NCBI GenBank assembly: GCA_024364805.1
Contig: CM044522.1
Location: 44,955,393 to 44,977,888, forward strand
Origin: Euprymna scolopes
Taxonomy: Eukaryota > Mollusca > Cephalopoda > Sepiida > Sepiolidae
Length of the DNA: 22,496 bases
Direction: 5' to 3'
A program made the position numbers and the translations under genes. The notes beneath the pieces were generated by a model. It saw only the letters and a program-made list of their open reading frames with translations. It made no database searches and was not told the DNA's origin. Below are positions 20,353-22,496 of this stretch, one piece after another. The number at the start of each line of letters is the position of its first letter. The first letter of the stretch is position 1.

Positions 20353-21162
20353 TATAATGAAACCATATAATTAAATGGTAAAAAATTTGGCACAGTGATT
20401 CCACAAAAAGCACACTACACCTTAACCTGTAGAAACCAAGTACAAGAGTGATACAAACAATTTTGCTTAAAGAGACTATTAGAATCCTAAAAAGATCTCT
20501 CAGTTGAAGTCTGGCATCAAGTAGGATGCCCTATCCCCACCATAAAATGTAAGAAAAAAGAAAATTATTGAATTTTAGCTATTATTGAGTTTCAAATATT
20601 TTTGGATGTTTGCAAAAATCAACCTGAAGAGCAAATTATCAGTAATCTTTCCTCATTCTTTTTTTTTTCTCTTCCTCTTTTTTCTTTTCATCTTTGTTGC
20701 AACTTTACAAGTTTATTTGCTGAATTTTATTTCTTGCTGGTTTATAAGCTATTCCAGAGTGAATTCCATCCCAACCTAGAATGTATAAGAATTTAAGTTA
20801 TTCAAAATTTGCACATTCCTCAAAATTATTTTATTGCAATTCTCAGAATGTTATTTTTGTAATTCAATAATAATGATCTTTACAGAATTTGTGGTGGAGA
20901 ACATCAACCAAATTAATTTACACATTTTTTAAAATTATTATTAGGAACCTTATGATCAAGCCAATTTACATTCCTTTTCAACATGTTGAGCTTACATTGC
21001 AAACTGAACCTGTATCTACTAATTGAAGAAATCAATTAAAACAATTATTAAATGAAGTTTTGAAGAATTGCTTTTTATATAAACAATATTTTTAGAAATT
21101 TTTTTCCATGCCTCAATATTTACTGAATTGTAATACTACTTATTCTGATATTAAGTTCTCAA
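20350..21162. other. AT-rich non-coding stretch
   Basis: No supported gene. Two overlapping 64-codon frames near 20585-20796 translate a T-rich block in different frames and have no recognisable motif. Confidence 0.45.
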
Positions 21163-21222
21163 CTCTCTTGTGCAATTGCTTTTTCTCTCTTTCTTTCTTG
21201 TGCAATTGCTTTCTGTCTCTTA
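21163..21222. repeat. Two 30-bp tandem units
   Basis: CTTGTGCAATTGCTTT occurs at 21167 and again at 21197, each followed by pyrimidine-rich sequence. The duplication lengthens the C/T tract ahead of the acceptor at 21282. Confidence 0.85.
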
Positions 21223-21282
21223 TGCGATCAACTACTCTATCTCTATCTCTTTCTCTCACATCCCTCTCATGAAACTGCGTAG

Positions 21283-21336
21283 ATGAGGAATCAATTAGTG
21301 AAGGTAAAAGTAAGCAGACCCGATTGTTTTCATCCT
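21283..21336 (+). CDS. Candidate terminal exon (or 21-nt microexon)
   Basis: A long C/T-rich tract (about 21180-21269) and CTGCGTAG (ending 21282) make a good acceptor. After two leading bases the frame reads EESISEGKSKQTRLFSS and stops at TGA (21334-21336), a charged, Ser-rich tail of the sort common at protein C-termini. Entry is phase 1, so it can follow the donor at 7117: T plus AT gives Tyr. An alternative is a 21-nt symmetric microexon ending at 21303, because AAG|GTAAAA there is a usable donor. No family is recognisable from so few residues, and a CT-rich repeat can mimic an acceptor tract. Confidence 0.27.
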
Positions 21337-21376
21337 GACACTTGCCTACGGCTTTTTCATTGAAGAAGTTGTTTCT

Positions 21377-21553
21377 ATGAAAGTAGTTGCTACAAGTCGA
21401 TCCATAACACAGCCTCTCTTCCCTATTTATTCATATGGATTAACTAGAAAAATTGAAATTAGTTTGAATCCACTTCGATATGTCCCGATTAATATAGAAA
21501 GTCAATTCTCTTGCTGCAGTGTGGCTGATTATCAAGTAATATTGCTTTTGTGA
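21377..21553 (+). CDS. Unidentified 58-codon open frame
   Basis: The frame starts MKVVATSRSITQPLFPIYSY and includes NPLRYVPINIESQFSCC. The reading frame is open further upstream to a stop near 21311-21313, about 80 codons in all. GC is higher than in the flanks and the product is not low-complexity, which sets it apart from the chance frames nearby. No motif is recognised. It overlaps the end of the putative terminal exon region in another frame, so at most one of the two is likely to be coding. A decayed repeat is also possible. Confidence 0.2.
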   Translation: MKVVATSRSITQPLFPIYSYGLTRKIEISLNPLRYVPINIESQFSCCSVADYQVILLL

Positions 21554-21774
21554 ATAACTTATTGCCTTTAATTGTAGCACTCGAGATTGGGAAAAGTTTT
21601 TGCTGCACTGCGATGCATTTATTAAATCTGATATGTTGCAATTTAATCTAGAATGTTTTAAGTAAAAATTTTAATACATCATTTAAAAACTTAGTTGATT
21701 CATTAATTTGTTTATAAAAAGTACATTAAATGCACGTTTTTTTTTTGTTTTTTTTTAATATACACATGTAAAAT

Positions 21775-22075
21775 ACCAGAGTTGGTGTCCTAGACAGATA
21801 ACACACTGACAGATTGGACTATTATTAGTATCTACGCGTTCATCTTGGAGAAGAAAAATTGTAACATCTACTTTCGTTGCTAACTGGGACATCTCGCCTC
21901 TGGTTGTCTCCGTACCAACTGATGCTAATAGTTAGAATGATTGCAATGTTGTGCTACATCGGACTATTTTAACGTATGTTGACATTCATTATCACTGAGC
22001 CCCGGTTGCTTTCATAATCACTAAGGATTTAGCCAGTAATCGTTATAATTTGTCTAACATATTGGCAGCTTTTAA
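21775..22075. other. GC-richer block of unknown origin
   Basis: About 300 bp with higher GC than the flanks. One plus-strand frame is open for about 42 codons (beginning QIGLLLVSTRSSWRRK) after ACTGACAG, and the minus strand also has a short open frame. No motif is recognised. It is probably part of an old dispersed repeat. Confidence 0.25.
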
Positions 22076-22245
22076 TCTTTGTGTATGTGTGTGTGTTTTC
22101 ACCCATTGAGAACAATATATTAGTTCTTGAGATTATCCCAACGATGAATTTGATTATAATATTTTTTTTTTTTTTGTCATCACTTATAAAGACAAAAAAA
22201 AAAGCCACTTAAGGATGAAAGTTAATAAGATGAATAGTGTATGAA

Positions 22246-22409
22246 TAGTTTTCAGCAGCCTTTCTGGCCTAGCTTGAATTGAAATAAGAAAATTGTGTGA
22301 CTTGGCTTTTTTCCATCTTGTATTCAATGTTCTGAAGAGAAGACATAATTGTTTTAAAACGATTGTAATTTAAACGATTAGATAAAGCAAAAAACGGTCT
22401 TTAAAATGG
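22246..22409 (-). mobile_element. Mariner fragment, 5' part
   Basis: About 160 bp match 19138-19292 of the full-length mariner in the same orientation. They cover the transposase start, the first ~25 codons and most of the 5' leader, for example TCTGGCCTAGCTTGAATTGA. The start codon is at 22318-22316 (MEKS...). The terminal repeat is missing on the right, and everything beyond the first codons is missing on the left. It shares the early in-frame TAG of the other copy. Confidence 0.75.
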
Positions 22410-22442
22410 TACCGTACTTTGGAGTAATTGCACCAATTAGTT

Positions 22443-22484
22443 AAAAGTGCTCTTTTCGCAACTGTGCATATAAAGAGCACTTTT
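22443..22484. repeat. 13-bp perfect hairpin followed by T-rich tail
   Basis: AAAAGTGCTCTTT (22443-22455) and AAAGAGCACTTTT (22472-22484) pair perfectly around a 16-nt loop. The right arm runs straight into T-runs at the window end. It could be the end of another inverted-repeat element that continues outside the window. Confidence 0.75.
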
Positions 22485-22496
22485 TTCTTTTTTCTT

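Noticed and set aside
20071-20413. 98-codon minus-strand frame with a poly-Lys stretch
   Set aside because: The Lys run is the poly(T) tract at 20312-20349 read in antisense, and the rest is Phe/His-rich noise.

Overview
The window reads as a piece of an AT-rich animal nuclear genome. It has long stretches with no bacterial-style genes, abundant poly(T), (TA)n and (CT)n tracts, decayed transposons of several classes, and a few short open stretches flanked by GT/AG splice signals. A hairpin at 16311-16353 carries a CAAGGGGAATAACTC-like string, close to a short repeat I associate with mollusc genomes, so an invertebrate and probably a mollusc (possibly a cephalopod) is the best guess. No complete host gene, tRNA, rRNA or CRISPR array is visible.

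Layout. 920-1640 is a 5'-truncated LINE reverse-transcriptase tail on the minus strand. 1.7-7.1 kb looks like intron on the plus strand: T-rich, with pyrimidine-rich blocks at 4130-4440, 5850-6110 and 6660-6950. It holds the best host-gene evidence, a 129-nt exon at 6988-7116, plus a weaker phase-compatible exon at 2062-2112 and poorer candidates at 2406-2534 and 3580-3650. 7177-11415 is a stack of nested insertions. The outer layer is a pair of hAT-like ends, the middle layer is a long inverted repeat (7347-7530 / 10921-11103), and the inner layer is a decayed Ty3/gypsy-type LTR retrotransposon (7626-10763). A compact foldback copy of the middle-layer repeat lies at 13345-13508. 11.4-13.3 kb is AT-rich and nearly featureless.

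13.6-14.75 kb has a perfect 36-bp tandem duplication, a GC-richer island and a Helitron-like fragment with two ~170-bp units. A 35-codon frame at 14924-15031 resembles a degraded PHD finger. A (TA)63(CA)9 microsatellite lies at 15999-16143, followed by several strong hairpins. 18143-19387 is an end-to-end but inactive mariner with both terminal inverted repeats and TA target duplications, and a second fragment of the same family lies at 22246-22409. A possible terminal exon sits at 21283-21336 behind a strong pyrimidine tract.

How the parts relate. If the plus-strand exons are real, the window is mostly intron of one host gene that has been filled with transposons. The 2062-2112, 6988-7116 and 21283-21336 candidates all use phase-1 junctions and could be spliced in order. 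This is inference: no protein family was firmly recognised, and RNA evidence would decide it.
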